A stretch of 7,333 nucleotides of DNA from Pseudomonadota bacterium (lineage in GTDB: Bacteria; SAR324; XYD2-FULL-50-16; JAHJRI01): the NCBI GenBank assembly GCA_022360105.1, contig JAKSDL010000253.1, positions 1-7,333 on the forward strand, in the 5' to 3' direction. Position 1 is the first letter of the stretch. Each line of letters starts with the position of its first letter. The notes below the pieces were generated by a model, which saw only the letters and a program-made list of their open reading frames with translations, was not told where the DNA came from and did not search any database. Shown piece by piece: positions 6,035 through 7,333 of this stretch. The position numbers were made by a program, and so were the translations under genes.

Positions 6035-7333
6035 GTGACCTCGAAACATAAATCTTATCAAAAGGCTGACGGGCCAATACCTGATAAATCCTGGACTTGG
6101 AACATGTATGGCCCGGGTGTGGAGAATATAGGAAGGGACAATCAACCGGAACCGTTCGAGATTCCGGAACCCAACGCCGATCAGCTACTGGTTAGAATCG
6201 ATGCGGTTGGGTTGTGTTTCTCTGATGTCAAATTGATAAAACAGGGTGGCAGTCATCCAAAATTGTACAATCGGGATCTTGCAAAAGAACCGACTCGCCT
6301 GGGGCATGAAGCTGCTCTGACGATAATTAAGGTTGGTGACAATCTGAAGGGTCAGTTTCACCCCGGTGAACGATATGCCATGCAACCCGATATATACCAG
6401 CAGGGCAAAAGCACAGCGTATGGCTATACAGTGCCGGGAGGTTTAACCCAATCCCACCTGATCGGACCGGAAGTGCTGGTTACAGACTCAGGCTCCTGCC
6501 TGCTTAAAACAAGCGGTGATCTGGGTCTTGCCGAGGCTGCCTTATTGGAACCATGGGGTTGTGTGTGGGCCTCATACACACAACGTCGGCGTCTGGAGCC
6601 AAAACCCGGTGGTATGATGTGGATTATCGGTCAGCCGGATGATCAACAGGAATACACCTTTTCCAAAGGCCTCGATGCTCCTGAAACCTTTGTGTTGACG
6701 AATATACCGTCACAATTAAAGCAATTGATAGCACAGACAGGTCGCAAAATCATAATAAAGGACAATTTGGCGATTGAAGACTATGAAGCGATGGTTAAAG
6801 ACCTGACGAATGGCAGGGGGTTCGATGATATCGTGCTGTTGGCTCCTCACTCTGTGGTGCAAACAGGGGAAATCGCCAAACATATCGCCCGTCGAGGAAC
6901 CATGAACATGGTTGGAAAAAAACCTTTAAAAGGATTGGTTCAGGCAGATGTGGGTCGCTTACATTATGACTACATCGCCTTTATCGGCAATCCCGGCCCT
7001 GATATATCAGACTCTTACGGAGATTCACACAATCGATGCGATCTGATTCCAAATGGTACTGCCGTATTTGTCGGAGCAGGCGGTCCCATGGGTCAAATGC
7101 ATGTGCAGAGGGCTATTGAGTTGCCTACCGGTCCACGTCGGGTTTTTGTAAGTGATGTCAACGAGCAGCGACTGGCTGAATTGGAGAAAAGATTCGCCCC
7201 CCTGGCAAAAACCAACAACTGCGAGTTACTGATATTCAATCCAAACAAAGCAAACCTCTCGTTTCATGACTTTGTGATTTCTGCCAACGACGGAAAAGGC
7301 GCTGATGATGTGGTTGTTTGTGTTCCCATTGCC
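6035..7333 (+). CDS. Zinc-dependent MDR dehydrogenase, probable polyol-phosphate dehydrogenase, C-terminus beyond window
   Basis: I translated this by hand; 433 codons are open to the right edge. The GTG at 6035 has TGGAG 6 bases before it and lies 23 bases after the EI stop. Residues about 20-180 form the GroES-like catalytic domain. Probable zinc ligands are Cys61 (VGLCFSD), His91-Glu92 (LGHEA) and Glu172 (ALLEPWGC). The four-cysteine structural zinc lobe of ADH is absent. Residues about 190-330 look like a Rossmann domain that has lost its glycine motif (WIIGQPDDQ). A second one follows, with GAGGPMGQ at 347-354 and Asp374 (VFVSDVN) at the usual NAD-selecting position. Context suggests oxidation of the polyol phosphate made by the PTS, like the role of MtlD, or of sorbose-1-phosphate reductase (SorE) within this superfamily. 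The substrate is inferred. Confidence 0.85.
   Translation, partial: MTSKHKSYQKADGPIPDKSWTWNMYGPGVENIGRDNQPEPFEIPEPNADQLLVRIDAVGLCFSDVKLIKQGGSHPKLYNRDLAKEPTRLGHEAALTIIKVGDNLKGQFHPGERYAMQPDIYQQGKSTAYGYTVPGGLTQSHLIGPEVLVTDSGSCLLKTSGDLGLAEAALLEPWGCVWASYTQRRRLEPKPGGMMWIIGQPDDQQEYTFSKGLDAPETFVLTNIPSQLKQLIAQTGRKIIIKDNLAIEDYEAMVKDLTNGRGFDDIVLLAPHSVVQTGEIAKHIARRGTMNMVGKKPLKGLVQADVGRLHYDYIAFIGNPGPDISDSYGDSHNRCDLIPNGTAVFVGAGGPMGQMHVQRAIELPTGPRRVFVSDVNEQRLAELEKRFAPLAKTNNCELLIFNPNKANLSFHDFVISANDGKGADDVVVCVPIA

Noticed and set aside
1..7333. CRISPR arrays, insertion sequences, tRNA or rRNA genes
   Set aside because: I saw no regularly spaced direct repeats, transposase-like frames or structural RNA signatures.

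Overview
The window is a mid-GC bacterial segment holding a divergent pair of transcription units. A LacI-family regulator and a GNAT acetyltransferase run leftward. A five-gene polyol phosphotransferase (PTS) operon runs rightward. The lineage cannot be fixed from the sequence. A sigma70-type promoter (TTGACA), strong AGGAGG ribosome sites and a LacI-type control circuit argue against core Bacteroidota. The split PTS and the HPr-EI fusion are unlike enterobacterial mannitol loci.

Left part (1-1383, minus strand): the regulator gene overlaps the acetyltransferase gene by 4 bases (ATGA). The acetyltransferase runs off the left edge.

Middle (1384-2076): a control region of about 690 bases, with three close matches to the LacI-family operator TGWAANCGNTTWCA. 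One sits on the regulator's own promoter and one lies mid-region. The third is the core of a 28-base near-perfect palindrome at the predicted start of the operon transcript. The stretch before the operon promoter is very AT-rich and carries repeated TTTAC half-sites. A leader of about 180 nt precedes the first operon gene.

Right part (2077-7333, plus strand): EIIC, EIIB and EIIA of the mannitol type are three separate genes in the order of the domains of single-chain MtlA. Next is a fused HPr-Enzyme I gene, then a zinc-dependent medium-chain dehydrogenase cut by the right edge. Spacing is 12 to 38 bases, so this reads as one operon. Together they form a complete phosphorelay: PEP to EI, to HPr, to EIIA, to EIIB, then to sugar entering through EIIC. 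The dehydrogenase probably oxidises the resulting polyol phosphate to a ketose phosphate.

The most interesting points are the self-contained PTS with its own EI and HPr, the replacement of the usual MtlD-type enzyme by an MDR dehydrogenase with apparently two tandem Rossmann domains, and the operator that doubles as a predicted 5' RNA hairpin. Every family here is known. The novelty lies in the combination.
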